From Bacteroidales bacterium (lineage in GTDB: Bacteria; Bacteroidota; Bacteroidia; Bacteroidales; P3): a stretch of 64,000 nucleotides of DNA. Of this stretch, positions 47,510 through 56,320 are shown in pieces; position 1 is the stretch's first letter, and every line of letters begins with the position of its first letter. The DNA lies in assembly GCA_017449525.1 (NCBI GenBank), contig JAFTFL010000005.1, positions 1-64,000 on the forward strand, read 5' to 3'. A program made the translations under genes and the position numbers. The notes under the pieces were generated by a model, which was given only the letters and a program-made list of their open reading frames with translations, made no database searches and had not been told where the DNA came from.

Positions 47510-48631
47510 TTAGTTTGCCTTAGGCGTTTTCCAGTTGAAGAAAACCTGCAGGCCTGCCATCTGGTAGAGCTGCCAGTGTCCTATCGTTCCCATACCGGAG
47601 AAGTCGGTATCCCACTTCATGTTCAAGGCAAAGTTCACTGAGATATTCTTTGAGAAGCGGTAGTCCAGCTTCAGCTCGAAATCAAGGTCGGTCTCGAAGG
47701 CGCGCTTCTTGAGCCACCCGAATTTCTCAAGGTCGGCCCACTCTTCGTCGTCGGACAGCGTATACTTAGACGAACCGTCGGACATGTGGTCGCTCCAGGC
47801 CATATTCTTCGACTTCTTGTAGTCATAGAAGAGTTCCGCACGGGCGTAAAGGTCGAGATTCGGGAGAATGTCCTTCTTGAGGTACATGGCCTTCACATAC
47901 GAACCAAGTGCAAAGTAGGCGTGGGTGTAGTTGTGGTTGGTTTTGTACGCAGTGTCCTTTTGTATCACACCATAGGTACGGTCGTTCTGAATCAACGAGT
48001 CGTTGCATACGAACGTTGTCTTGCCGGTGAGGAAAGAGAGGGAGACCGTCCAGTTTTCGCGCTTGTGTTCGAACGAAAGTGCCGTGGTCAGATAGCCCGG
48101 AGCCAAGAACGAGGAGACGAGTGTCGCATTGGCCGACTGTCCGATGCCGTCATATTCGTAGCCATTGCCGAACTGCGACTTGAAGTTGGCCGTGAAGCTG
48201 GCTCCCCAATCCTTATAGGCTTTCCAGGAGATGGCCGAGGTGAGATCAATCTTATCTGTACTCTTGCGATGGGTCTCAAAGCGGCCAAGCGAGTCGTTCT
48301 TGCTGTTGTCAAGGTCTTGCCATGCATAGCCGTAGGCCAAATCCACTATGTTGTCCCACACGAAGCGTGGGTGGCTGTACTTGTAGTTACCGAAGAAGGT
48401 TCCAGTGATGTCAATCTGAGAATTACCAGATGACGACCAGTTCTGATACATGTGTTCGCTAATCTTCAAAGCGGGAGTGCTGAGCGTTGTCCACTTGCCT
48501 GCCGGCTTGGGAGCATCGGGTGCATCGTCGGCCATGGAGACCACCTGCGCCACTCCGAGGGTATCAGCCGTGGCGGCCATCATCACGCCGCCTGCAAGCA
48601 GAGCGGCCATCATTACGAACGTTTTTTTCAT
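47510..48631 (-). CDS. DUF3078 outer-membrane protein
   Basis: 373 residues with a signal peptide (MKKTFVMMAALLAGGVMMAA). The DUF3078 pattern is clear: WTTLSTPALKISEHMYQNWS, SSGNSQIDITGTFFGNYKYS, WDNIVDLAYGYAWQDLDNSK, then repeated amphipathic strands up to LQVFFNWKTPKAN. Alternating aromatic strands suggest an outer-membrane beta-barrel. Bacteroidetes-specific; function unknown. Confidence 0.88.
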   Translation of the reverse strand: MKKTFVMMAALLAGGVMMAATADTLGVAQVVSMADDAPDAPKPAGKWTTLSTPALKISEHMYQNWSSSGNSQIDITGTFFGNYKYSHPRFVWDNIVDLAYGYAWQDLDNSKNDSLGRFETHRKSTDKIDLTSAISWKAYKDWGASFTANFKSQFGNGYEYDGIGQSANATLVSSFLAPGYLTTALSFEHKRENWTVSLSFLTGKTTFVCNDSLIQNDRTYGVIQKDTAYKTNHNYTHAYFALGSYVKAMYLKKDILPNLDLYARAELFYDYKKSKNMAWSDHMSDGSSKYTLSDDEEWADLEKFGWLKKRAFETDLDFELKLDYRFSKNISVNFALNMKWDTDFSGMGTIGHWQLYQMAGLQVFFNWKTPKAN

Positions 48632-48679
48632 TGTCAGTTGATGTGTGTGTTTATCTTTGTTTTACAATTATCCTATCGG

Positions 48680-49210
48680 CTACGCATCGACCTCGGCCAG
48701 CCACTGCTGCGACTCTTGGCTCGGCTCCACAATACTGTCTATCTCGCTCATGATCTCCCCGAGGGTGTATCCCCTACTGGAGAGGTGGGCTATCACTTTG
48801 TTGCGGCTGCGTGCGTAGTCGTCGTGGGGCAACTCTCCCCATTTGTCGCGAGCCGCTTTCCGCAGATTGTTCGTGTAGAGCTCCTTGTCTATGTTCGACA
48901 AAGCCTTGTCGATAACGGCACTGTGCAGCGACTTGGTGCGCAGTTGGTATGCTATCTTGATGCGTCCCCAGCCTTGGGTGCGGACCTTCGACTCGCAGTA
49001 CATGTTGGCATAACGCTGGTCGTCCACGAAGCCTTGCTCCAACAGGCTGACACAAATCCTGTTGACCGAGTGCTCGGTTGCCCCCCAGCCTACGAGTTTT
49101 CCCCGTACAGCAGTGAGGCAACGCTCCTCCGCACTACAATACTGCTCGGCACGACGCAAAAACGACTGCTCAACTTCGGTCAACGGAGGGTTCTTGTGGG
49201 CTGCATCCAT
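48680..49210 (-). CDS. recX: RecX-family regulatory protein
   Basis: 176 residues, mostly short three-helix repeats: EQSFLRRAEQYCSAEERCLT, VNRICVSLLEQGFVDDQRYA NMYCESKVRTQGWGRIKIAY, and LRKAARDKWGELPHDDYARS RNKVIAHLSSRGYTLGEIMS. The DDQRYA and GWGRIKI-type motifs are diagnostic. RecX modulates RecA filaments. recA is not in the window. The start fits MDAAHKNPPLTEVEQ. Confidence 0.9.
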   Translation of the reverse strand: MDAAHKNPPLTEVEQSFLRRAEQYCSAEERCLTAVRGKLVGWGATEHSVNRICVSLLEQGFVDDQRYANMYCESKVRTQGWGRIKIAYQLRTKSLHSAVIDKALSNIDKELYTNNLRKAARDKWGELPHDDYARSRNKVIAHLSSRGYTLGEIMSEIDSIVEPSQESQQWLAEVDA

Positions 49211-49364
49211 ATCGCTTAAAGCAAACTACTTACACGCTTGATATTTAATGAAAGACGAGTTGCAAAATTACATTAATTATTTTGAATAGAACGCCTATAG
49301 CTCAAAAAAGTGTTACTCCTTGTGCTTCAACAAGCGGCATGAGACCGCACGACATATCACCCCG

Positions 49365-49508
49365 TGCCGTACGACCACAGGACAATACCTGAACAGAACA
49401 CATCCCGATGCCGTACGGCCTAAATACGCCACAACAAGGCATAGTTCAGCACCCTACAACAGAGCCTAATTCTACTCCGTACAAAAGCCGACACAATGCC
49501 GCACGGCT
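49365..49508. repeat. Cluster of GCCGTACGGC palindromes in a gene-free interval
   Basis: TGCCGTACGACC (49365), GCCGTACGGC (49410-49419, perfect) and TGCCGCACGGCT (49497-49508) lie in the 550-bp gap between recX and the GT5 gene. The rest of 49211-49759 shows no gene; a TAACTTTG -7 box at 49724-49731 belongs to the next gene. Confidence 0.5.
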
Positions 49509-49759
49509 ACTGGGCACACGCCCATACCTTAATGAAGTAAAAAGAGTGAAGAATGAACCCAGAAACCGACCTCCATGCGAGCCGCTTCCCTTCGGCCAAA
49601 GACGGTGCAAAGATACGCCAAATGAAGCAAACTTCCACACCGCCCACCCCATTACGCTGATCCACACCCTCCGACACTGCTCTGCCACAGCCCTCAAAGT
49701 GCCGACAATTGGATTATTTTTCGTAACTTTGCACAAGGATTAAATATACAACATTCACA

Positions 49760-50584
49760 ATGGCACGAGGCAGAATATTATTTGTTAGCCAAGAGATTAC
49801 ACCATTCACAGACGACACCATCGGAGCTCAAATCGGACGCTATTTACCGCAGTATATCCAGGAACAGGGACGCGAGACACGCGTGTTCATGCCCCGATTC
49901 AGCGCCATCAACGACCGCAAGCACCAGCTGCACGAGGTCATCCGCCTGTCGGGCATGAACCTCATCGTGAACAACTGCGACCACCAACTCATTATCAAAG
50001 TTGGCTCTATCCCAGCAGCACGCATGCAGGTGTACTTCATTGACAACGAAGAATATTTCACAAAATCCGGTGGCCTGTTCGACGACAATGGCCAATTTCT
50101 GCAAAGCAACGATGAGCGCATGCTCTTCTTTGGACGGGGCACACTCGAAGCGGTGCGCAAGCTGGCCTGGCAGCCACACCTCATCCACTTCACTGGCTGG
50201 TTCACCAGCATGATACCGTTCTACCTGCGGCGCATCAACAAGGAGAACGCTTTCTTCTCTGGCACCAAAACCGTGTTCAACCTCGGAGCCGACCGCTTCG
50301 ACGGACGCTTCTGCGACGAGATGGAGCGCAAACTGAAAGCCGACGGGGCCACTGCCAAAGACCTGCGCATGTACGAAGGACTGGACTACGACAGTCTGAT
50401 GCGCGCCGCCATCACCTATGCATCGGGGGTGGTCGTTACCGACCCCAATGCCGACCCCGAACTGGTGGCCTTCGCCCGCGAGAAGAAGCGCCACTTCGCA
50501 GAGTACAACGAAGACCGCACTGCTCACTTTGCCCGCATCAACAAATTGTACGACTCCATCATCGGCTCCAACATCAACAACTAA
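49760..50584 (+). CDS. Starch/glycogen synthase catalytic domain (GT5-type, short form)
   Basis: 274 residues covering only the N-terminal Rossmann domain of GT5: MARGRILFVSQEITPFTDDT then IGRYLPQYIQEQGRETRVFM PRFSAINDRKHQLHEVIRLS. HFTGWFTSMIPFYLR follows in the family position. The C-terminal ADP-glucose-binding domain of full-length glycogen synthases is absent, yet this short form is normal in Bacteroidales. A -7 box TAACTTTG is at 49724-49731. Activity on glycogen is not assured. Confidence 0.85.
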   Translation: MARGRILFVSQEITPFTDDTIGAQIGRYLPQYIQEQGRETRVFMPRFSAINDRKHQLHEVIRLSGMNLIVNNCDHQLIIKVGSIPAARMQVYFIDNEEYFTKSGGLFDDNGQFLQSNDERMLFFGRGTLEAVRKLAWQPHLIHFTGWFTSMIPFYLRRINKENAFFSGTKTVFNLGADRFDGRFCDEMERKLKADGATAKDLRMYEGLDYDSLMRAAITYASGVVVTDPNADPELVAFAREKKRHFAEYNEDRTAHFARINKLYDSIIGSNINN

Positions 50585-50635
50585 TCACACCCCCTGCGAG
50601 ACCGCCCAGACTGGCCTCGGCAAGCATTGGAAACC

Positions 50636-51916
50636 ATGAAGCATCATCTGCATTTAAGTCTGCTGGCAGTGGCGCTGCTCTGCTGGCCTCTTTGTTCCTG
50701 CCACGACGACGACACCACCCTCGGCATGGGGCTGCAAGACCCCTCTACCCTGTTCGACGGCATCAGAGACACTTTCCTCGTCAAGGCTCAGACCCTGCAC
50801 ACGGACAGTCTCATCACCTCGGGCAACAGCTACGTGCTCGTGGGGCAAATGGACGACCCCACATTCGGCCGCACCGAGGCAACCGCCTATCTGCAAGTTA
50901 CCACGGGCGACAACAACGGGTTGGAATTCGACCAATACTGCACCATCGACTCTATCGTATTGGGATTGTATGCTCAAACCATCTACCCTTCAACAGCCAG
51001 CAGTTATCCGCTTCACATCCGTGTGCACCAACTGGCTGAACCCGTACTGAGCGACACCTCATACTACTACTTCGACACCCTGCGCGCCGAAGGTTCCCCC
51101 CTGTTTGACAGCACGATAACACTGGCTCACAGCGACACCAACCGCCTAAGTCTGCGTCTCGACCCCTCGCTACACGCCCTGCTGGAAGGCCATAGCTACA
51201 CCTCCTCCGAATTTCGGGAGGTGTTCAAAGGCCTACGCGTATCGCTTGTGGACGACGGCAACCCCTTGATGGTTACACTCAACATGGCTGCCTCGGCATC
51301 CAAAATAGAGGTGTACTACCACTATACCAACGCAGGCGAGGAACGCAACCTGATACGCACGCTCAGCATCGGCGTGCTGAACGCTCACTTCACGCACTAC
51401 ACACACAACTACACGGGAGCCCTGTCGCGCTTCAACACCAACCTCAAAGACTCGCTGGATGGGAGTTCCACCATTTATATGGACCCACTGGCAGGAACCT
51501 ATGCCCGACTGGACTTCAACGCCTATCTCGACACATTTCGGACTAAGCACCCATACGCCACCATTCATCGCGCCGAGTTGCTGCTGCCTGCTCCCGATGC
51601 CGACACCAACATCATACCGACACGTCTGCTCGCTCTGCGTCGCAACGTCAACGGCACCACCTCTTATATTGCCGACATAGCCGATACCTACGTGGGCGGA
51701 GGATATGATGGTACGTATGACAAGACCAAGAAGAGGTATCGTATGCGCATCACGCGCCACATCCAGCAGCTGCTACGCAACGGCCACGACTACGGCACCA
51801 ACATCATCGTGGACAGCCGCATCATCACCCCAAAACATGTAGCCACTAACGGCTACGACCCAACGGCCACCGCAAGTAATCCTATAAGAGTAGTACTCAT
51901 CTACTCCGAGAAATAA
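50636..51916 (+). CDS. DUF4270 lipoprotein
   Basis: About 426 residues. MKHHLHLSLLAVALLCWPLC with SC at residues 20-22 is a lipoprotein signal. DUF4270 features follow: LGMGLQDPSTLFDGIRDTFL VKAQTLHTDSLITSGNSYVL, VGQMDDPTFGRTEATAYLQV, and a C-terminal RMRITRHIQQLLRNGHDYGT then RVVLIYSEK. The family is Bacteroidetes-specific, in the outer membrane, function unknown. It follows the GT5 gene by about 50 bp and precedes a MORN-like gene, probably one transcript. Confidence 0.88.
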   Translation: MKHHLHLSLLAVALLCWPLCSCHDDDTTLGMGLQDPSTLFDGIRDTFLVKAQTLHTDSLITSGNSYVLVGQMDDPTFGRTEATAYLQVTTGDNNGLEFDQYCTIDSIVLGLYAQTIYPSTASSYPLHIRVHQLAEPVLSDTSYYYFDTLRAEGSPLFDSTITLAHSDTNRLSLRLDPSLHALLEGHSYTSSEFREVFKGLRVSLVDDGNPLMVTLNMAASASKIEVYYHYTNAGEERNLIRTLSIGVLNAHFTHYTHNYTGALSRFNTNLKDSLDGSSTIYMDPLAGTYARLDFNAYLDTFRTKHPYATIHRAELLLPAPDADTNIIPTRLLALRRNVNGTTSYIADIADTYVGGGYDGTYDKTKKRYRMRITRHIQQLLRNGHDYGTNIIVDSRIITPKHVATNGYDPTATASNPIRVVLIYSEK

Positions 51917-51951
51917 CCACTACCGTTCGATTTCCTCAAAAACCACAGACG

Positions 51952-53154
51952 ATGAAACACTGGACTATCGCGTGCACACTCGTCCTCGCACTGCTGCCAG
52001 CGAGCAGCTTTGCACAAATACAATTCCGCAAGTACTACGACGATACCCATCGACGCACTGCCGTGGAAGGCATGATGAACGACGACAGCGTTCGCACGGG
52101 TGCTTGGACATGGTGGCACCCTAACGGAAAGGTGTACCAACGCGGCACCTACGACAATAAAGGCCAAAAGACTGGCATCTGGAAAATCTACTTTGACGAC
52201 GGCACACGCCGTGCCGAGGAGTGCTACACCAGTGGCACCACACGCACTTGGTACCACAATGGCAACACCGAGAGCGAAGTGCCCGTAGTCAATGGGGTGA
52301 AACAGGGCACATACAAGTCGTGGTACGAAAACGGAAAGCCCAAAGAAGAAGCCATATACGAGGGAGGCAAGCGTCAAGGTGCCGCACGCGAATGGCACGA
52401 AAACGGACAGCTGAAGTTCAAAGGCACCTACAAGAATGGTGAACTGGACGGCGAGGCCATCTGGTGGACCGCCAAGGGTACTGTCGATATGAAAGGCGCT
52501 CTCAAGGAGGGACAACAGGTGGGCGAATGGCTGTTCTACTGGCGCACCAACGGCAAACTGGGCATCAGAGGGCACTACGAGAACGGCGAGGAAACGGGAA
52601 CGTGGACCTACTACTACGAGACTGGGGAACGCTGGCGCGAGGGAAAATACAGCAAGGGCGCTCGCGAAGGGGTGTGGACAACCTGGTACGAGCGTGGTAA
52701 CAAACTGCACCAAGGCAAATACGAACTGGGCAAAGAGACTGGAGAATGGACTGCATGGTATGAGAGTGGCAGTATTGACTATGTGGGCACATTCAAGAAG
52801 GGAATGAAGCAGGGCGTGTGGAAGGGCTACTACGATGACGGACGCCCCCGCTACGTCATGACCTACGTGGACGATGTCAAGGACGGTCAAGAGATACACT
52901 ATTTCCCCAACGGCAAGATAGAGAGCGTCGCAAGCTACAAAGACGGCATCTGGAACGGCAAGTACGAACGCTATAATAGTGCAGGCAAGCCCGAAGAGAA
53001 GGGCATGTTTGTGGACGGCGAGAAGCAGGGAAAGTGGATCATCTACGACGACCGCGGCAACGAAGCAGGCGTGGCTCAGTTCGACAAAGGCAAGATGCTC
53101 TCCGTGGAGTACAACACCAACACACCTGCCCGCAACAGCAACCGAACCCGATAA
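51952..53154 (+). CDS. MORN/YwqK-type repeat protein, exported
   Basis: 400 residues with a signal peptide (MKHWTIACTLVLALLPASSF). The mature protein is built of about fifteen tandem repeats of 20-24 residues with G-x-W/Y-x-x-[WY]-Y/W-x-[ND/ES]-G patterns, for example GVWTTWYERGNKLHQGKY and GEWTAWYESGSIDYVGTF. These match MORN-variant/YwqK repeats, which form a long beta hairpin ladder. Role unknown; likely periplasmic or outer-membrane. It starts 36 bp after the DUF4270 gene. Confidence 0.9.
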   Translation: MKHWTIACTLVLALLPASSFAQIQFRKYYDDTHRRTAVEGMMNDDSVRTGAWTWWHPNGKVYQRGTYDNKGQKTGIWKIYFDDGTRRAEECYTSGTTRTWYHNGNTESEVPVVNGVKQGTYKSWYENGKPKEEAIYEGGKRQGAAREWHENGQLKFKGTYKNGELDGEAIWWTAKGTVDMKGALKEGQQVGEWLFYWRTNGKLGIRGHYENGEETGTWTYYYETGERWREGKYSKGAREGVWTTWYERGNKLHQGKYELGKETGEWTAWYESGSIDYVGTFKKGMKQGVWKGYYDDGRPRYVMTYVDDVKDGQEIHYFPNGKIESVASYKDGIWNGKYERYNSAGKPEEKGMFVDGEKQGKWIIYDDRGNEAGVAQFDKGKMLSVEYNTNTPARNSNRTR

Positions 53155-53205
53155 TTCTCAGCATCTCCCACGAAACACATCACGTAGAACCCGACACGTC
53201 CCACA

Positions 53206-53787
53206 ATGCACACGCCTTCGGACAACTACACCCTACTGTTGGCCTCTAAGTCGCCACGCCGTCGTGAACTTATCGGCAAACTGGGATTTCCCGTCAGATG
53301 TATCGACATTGTCGCCGACGAGCGACTGCATGACCACGTGGCCAGCAACGAGGTAGCTCAGCACATAGCCCAACTCAAGGCCAACGCCTACACCGCCCCA
53401 TTGCAACCCAACGAGATACTCATCACTGCCGACACTGTGGTAGTGCTGGACAACAAGGTGCTGGGCAAACCAGCCTCGCGCGACGAGGCACGCGCCATGC
53501 TACAGATGCTCTCGGCGCGGACACACCTTGTATATACAGGTGTTTGCCTCCGCACGCAGCACCGCCAACAGCAGTTTACCGAGATGAGCAAAGTGCAGTT
53601 CAAGAAGTTGGACAAAATTACCATAGAATACTACCTCGACCAGAACAGCTACAGCGACAAGGCTGGTTCCTACGGCATACAGGATTGGATTGGATACGTG
53701 GCAGTGGAGCGCATCGAGGGCTGTTACTACAATGTGATGGGGCTGCCCATGGCGCACCTCTACCAAGCCATTACCGAACTACTATAG
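53206..53787 (+). CDS. maf: Maf-family nucleotide pyrophosphatase
   Basis: 193 residues. LLLASKSPRRRELIGKLGF at residues 8-26 is the Maf N-terminal signature, ILITADTVVVLDNKVLGKPA (~67-86) the catalytic Asp region, and DKAGSYGIQDW followed by VERIEGCYYNVMGLP the C-terminal signature. Maf proteins hydrolyse non-canonical or dTTP/UTP nucleotides to monophosphates. Members of this subgroup act on dTTP/UTP. The interval 53788-53967 has no gene. Confidence 0.93.
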   Translation: MHTPSDNYTLLLASKSPRRRELIGKLGFPVRCIDIVADERLHDHVASNEVAQHIAQLKANAYTAPLQPNEILITADTVVVLDNKVLGKPASRDEARAMLQMLSARTHLVYTGVCLRTQHRQQQFTEMSKVQFKKLDKITIEYYLDQNSYSDKAGSYGIQDWIGYVAVERIEGCYYNVMGLPMAHLYQAITELL

Positions 53788-53967
53788 AGTCCAAGTCAAA
53801 GCCGAACGGGAAACGAATGGCTATTGCCCGGCAAACACGAGAGCACACCTACCGCGTCCTGTAGAAAGCGAAACGAATATTGGTTCTACTTCCTACGCTT
53901 TCAGCATAGAACCACTAAAACAAATAGGATGAAACCGAAGGCGGAAGTGTTCTCCTTTCCGCACACT

Positions 53968-55866
53968 TTACTCCATAGGGATATGGAGCAGACCTTGATT
54001 ATCCATAACAAGTTGCCTATGGTCGAGCAGGCTGCGCACCGCCGCCACAAGGTCGTCGGAACTGACAGTGGGGAGCTTCCCCGCCAATTCTTTCACAGAA
54101 AGAGGCGAGCGAGACAGCAACTCGATGACACGCAGCCGTACATCGGCAGGCTCATGTCCGCTGCCCGTCAAGCATACATCACAACGTCCGCAGGGCGTAG
54201 ACTGTTCTCCGAAATAGTCCAACAGCATCACCATGCGGCACGTGTCGCTACTCGTTGCGTAACGTTCCATTGCGTGCATACGATGGGTAGCCTGCTGTTT
54301 CTGCCCTGCATAATTTGATTCGGTGAGGTAGACATCATCGGCCGACACCCGATTGCAGAGGAAGACAATCTGCTGCACACTACTCTTGGGACGATACGAG
54401 AGTACTTGCAAAGCCTCAAGACGCTGGAGCAGGTGTTTGACAGTAGCTTCGTCGGTGTGGCACTGCTTCGCAATCTTGCGCTCGTCGATGAAGCCATAGT
54501 CCGTGAAGAGTCCACCATAGAGACGCAACAAGACCACAATAACCTCGCTAAGCTGGCGGTACTTCATCTGCACCCGATATAGTTCCTCGCGATCGACAAG
54601 CAAACGCAGACGCGACACGGAGAGTTCGATAGGGGGGAAATCAACCAAGCCCTCTCGCTGCAGGTAACGCATGGCATTGAAGAAGACAGCGCGGTCGAAG
54701 TTATAGGCTTCACAAATGGCCTCCGACTTGAAATCAAACGACATGTCCTGACCAGAACCTATAGGTATGCGGTAGAAGTTGCCGACAGCACGGTAAACGT
54801 TCTTGATATAATCCAATGGAGGATAAGACTGTTCGTGCCGACGATGCAGTCGTTCCACATCACTGTCATTGCGGAGCAGCACCGCATAGGCCTTCTCGCC
54901 ATCGCGTCCTGCCCGACCTGACTCTTGAAAGTATTCCTCGGGACAGAGGGGGATGTCCCAATGCACAACAAAACGCACATCAGCTTTGTCGATGCCCATG
55001 CCGAACGCATTGGTAGCCACGACCACACGTGCCAAACCCTGCATCCAGTCGCGCTGACTGGCACGGCGACCGCGGGCATCCATACCTGCATGGTACACAC
55101 ACGCGCTGACTCCAGCGCTGCGAAGCAGTGCCGCAATCTCTTCGGTAGTGCGTCTATTGCGCACATACACGATGCCACTGCCAGGCACCCTACTACATAC
55201 TCGCAACAGGCGCCCCACCTTGTCATTTTCATGCAAGACCATGTAGGAGAGGTTCCGGCGTTCGAAGCTACTTTGAAATACATGCCGCCCCCGAAGCGAA
55301 AGAGAGTCGCAAATGTCGTTGACTACGGCTGGAGTTGCCGTGGCTGTAAGAGCCACAACAGGGGCTTTAAGATGACAGGCGCGCAGACGCACAATATCCA
55401 AGTATGCAGGACGGAAGTCATGCCCCCACTGCGAGATACAGTGGGCTTCATCAACGGCGATGAGCGATACCTTCGCCTGCTTGATATGCTCCATAAAAGT
55501 GCGGCTTCGAAGCCGTTCGGGAGCAATATAGAGGAACTTACAAGTCTGATGCAGGATGTGATTGTAGACCGTTTCACGTTCCATAGCACCCATGCCACTC
55601 TCCAAGCAGTCAGCCTTGATGCCCAATGAGCGCAAGCGCTCCACCTGGTCTCGCATCAATGAGATGAGCGGCGACACAACCACACATAGCCCACTCAAGG
55701 CCAACGCTGGCACTTGAAAACAGAGGGACTTGCCTCCCCCTGTAGGAAGAAGGGCTACAGTGTCGTCGCCCCGCATCACCGACTCTATAATATCGCGCTG
55801 AAGTGGGCGGAACGAGTCGTATCCCCAGTAGGTTCGTAGAATGTCATCAATACTGCGTTGCATCAT
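53968..55866 (-). CDS. recQ: RecQ-family ATP-dependent DNA helicase
   Basis: 632 residues. Helicase motifs in order: 0/I (FRPLQRDIIESVMRGDDTVA then LLPTGGGKSLCFQVPAL, Walker A), motif II (AVDEAHCISQWGHDFRPAYL), III (VALTATATP), V/VI (VVATNAFGMGIDKADVRFVV HWDIP, ESGRAGRDG). The RecQ zinc-binding cysteines are seen in CGRCDVC near residue 550 (one part of the Zn region). Unwinds DNA in recombination and repair. The start ATG is at 55866; a 44-bp tandem repeat array lies immediately upstream in the promoter region. Confidence 0.93.
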   Translation of the reverse strand: MMQRSIDDILRTYWGYDSFRPLQRDIIESVMRGDDTVALLPTGGGKSLCFQVPALALSGLCVVVSPLISLMRDQVERLRSLGIKADCLESGMGAMERETVYNHILHQTCKFLYIAPERLRSRTFMEHIKQAKVSLIAVDEAHCISQWGHDFRPAYLDIVRLRACHLKAPVVALTATATPAVVNDICDSLSLRGRHVFQSSFERRNLSYMVLHENDKVGRLLRVCSRVPGSGIVYVRNRRTTEEIAALLRSAGVSACVYHAGMDARGRRASQRDWMQGLARVVVATNAFGMGIDKADVRFVVHWDIPLCPEEYFQESGRAGRDGEKAYAVLLRNDSDVERLHRRHEQSYPPLDYIKNVYRAVGNFYRIPIGSGQDMSFDFKSEAICEAYNFDRAVFFNAMRYLQREGLVDFPPIELSVSRLRLLVDREELYRVQMKYRQLSEVIVVLLRLYGGLFTDYGFIDERKIAKQCHTDEATVKHLLQRLEALQVLSYRPKSSVQQIVFLCNRVSADDVYLTESNYAGQKQQATHRMHAMERYATSSDTCRMVMLLDYFGEQSTPCGRCDVCLTGSGHEPADVRLRVIELLSRSPLSVKELAGKLPTVSSDDLVAAVRSLLDHRQLVMDNQGLLHIPME

Positions 55867-55871
55867 GCGTT

Positions 55872-56224
55872 CTTTTCAACCAGTACACCTTGTCTAATCC
55901 AATCAGCATACGTCACCTTCTCTGTCAACACACTTTCTTTTGTCTATCAATATACATTGTCTTCTCTGTCAACACACTTCCTCTTATCCACCAATATACG
56001 GCACCTTCTCAATCGACGCACTTCCTCTTATCTACCAATATACGATACCTTCTCAGTCAACGCACTTCTTCTTATCTACCAATATACGACACCTTCTCAG
56101 TCAACACACTTCCTCTTATCCTCCAATATACGATACCTTCTCAGTCGACGCACTTCTTCTTATCTACCAATATACATTGCCTTCTCTACTGGCACACCTT
56201 ATCTTGTTTATACGCACTCCGTAT
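55872..56224. repeat. 44-bp tandem repeat array, about eight units
   Basis: The string CTTCTC starts at 55917, 55961, 56005, 56049, 56093, 56137 and 56181, an exact 44-bp period, with a diverged half-copy at 55872. Central units share ACTTCCTCTTATCTACCAAT and ATACGATACCTTCTCAGTC; units at both edges are diverged. It occupies the whole gap between recQ (start 55866) and the next terminator. The plus strand is pyrimidine-rich and open in all three frames because of composition; I do not call a gene. Confidence 0.9.
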
Positions 56225-56250
56225 CTTATCTATCGGCACTCCTTAACTAC

Positions 56251-56295
56251 AAAAAGAGGCCAAGCGGGCAAGTGGAAAACTCGCCCGCTTGGCCT
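56251..56295 (-). terminator. Intrinsic terminator of the type IX surface-protein operon
   Basis: Arms AGGCCAAGCGGGC and GCCCGCTTGGCCT, followed on the minus strand by CTTTTTGT. It lies about 25 bp after the stop of the gene ending at 56321. Confidence 0.85.
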
Positions 56296-56320
56296 GCACT
56301 CGATTTAAAATTCAGCACTG

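Noticed and set aside
49211-49759. Small genes in the gap between recX and the GT5 gene
   Set aside because: Short frames on both strands have no starts with context and no recognisable composition; only palindromes and a -7 box stand out.
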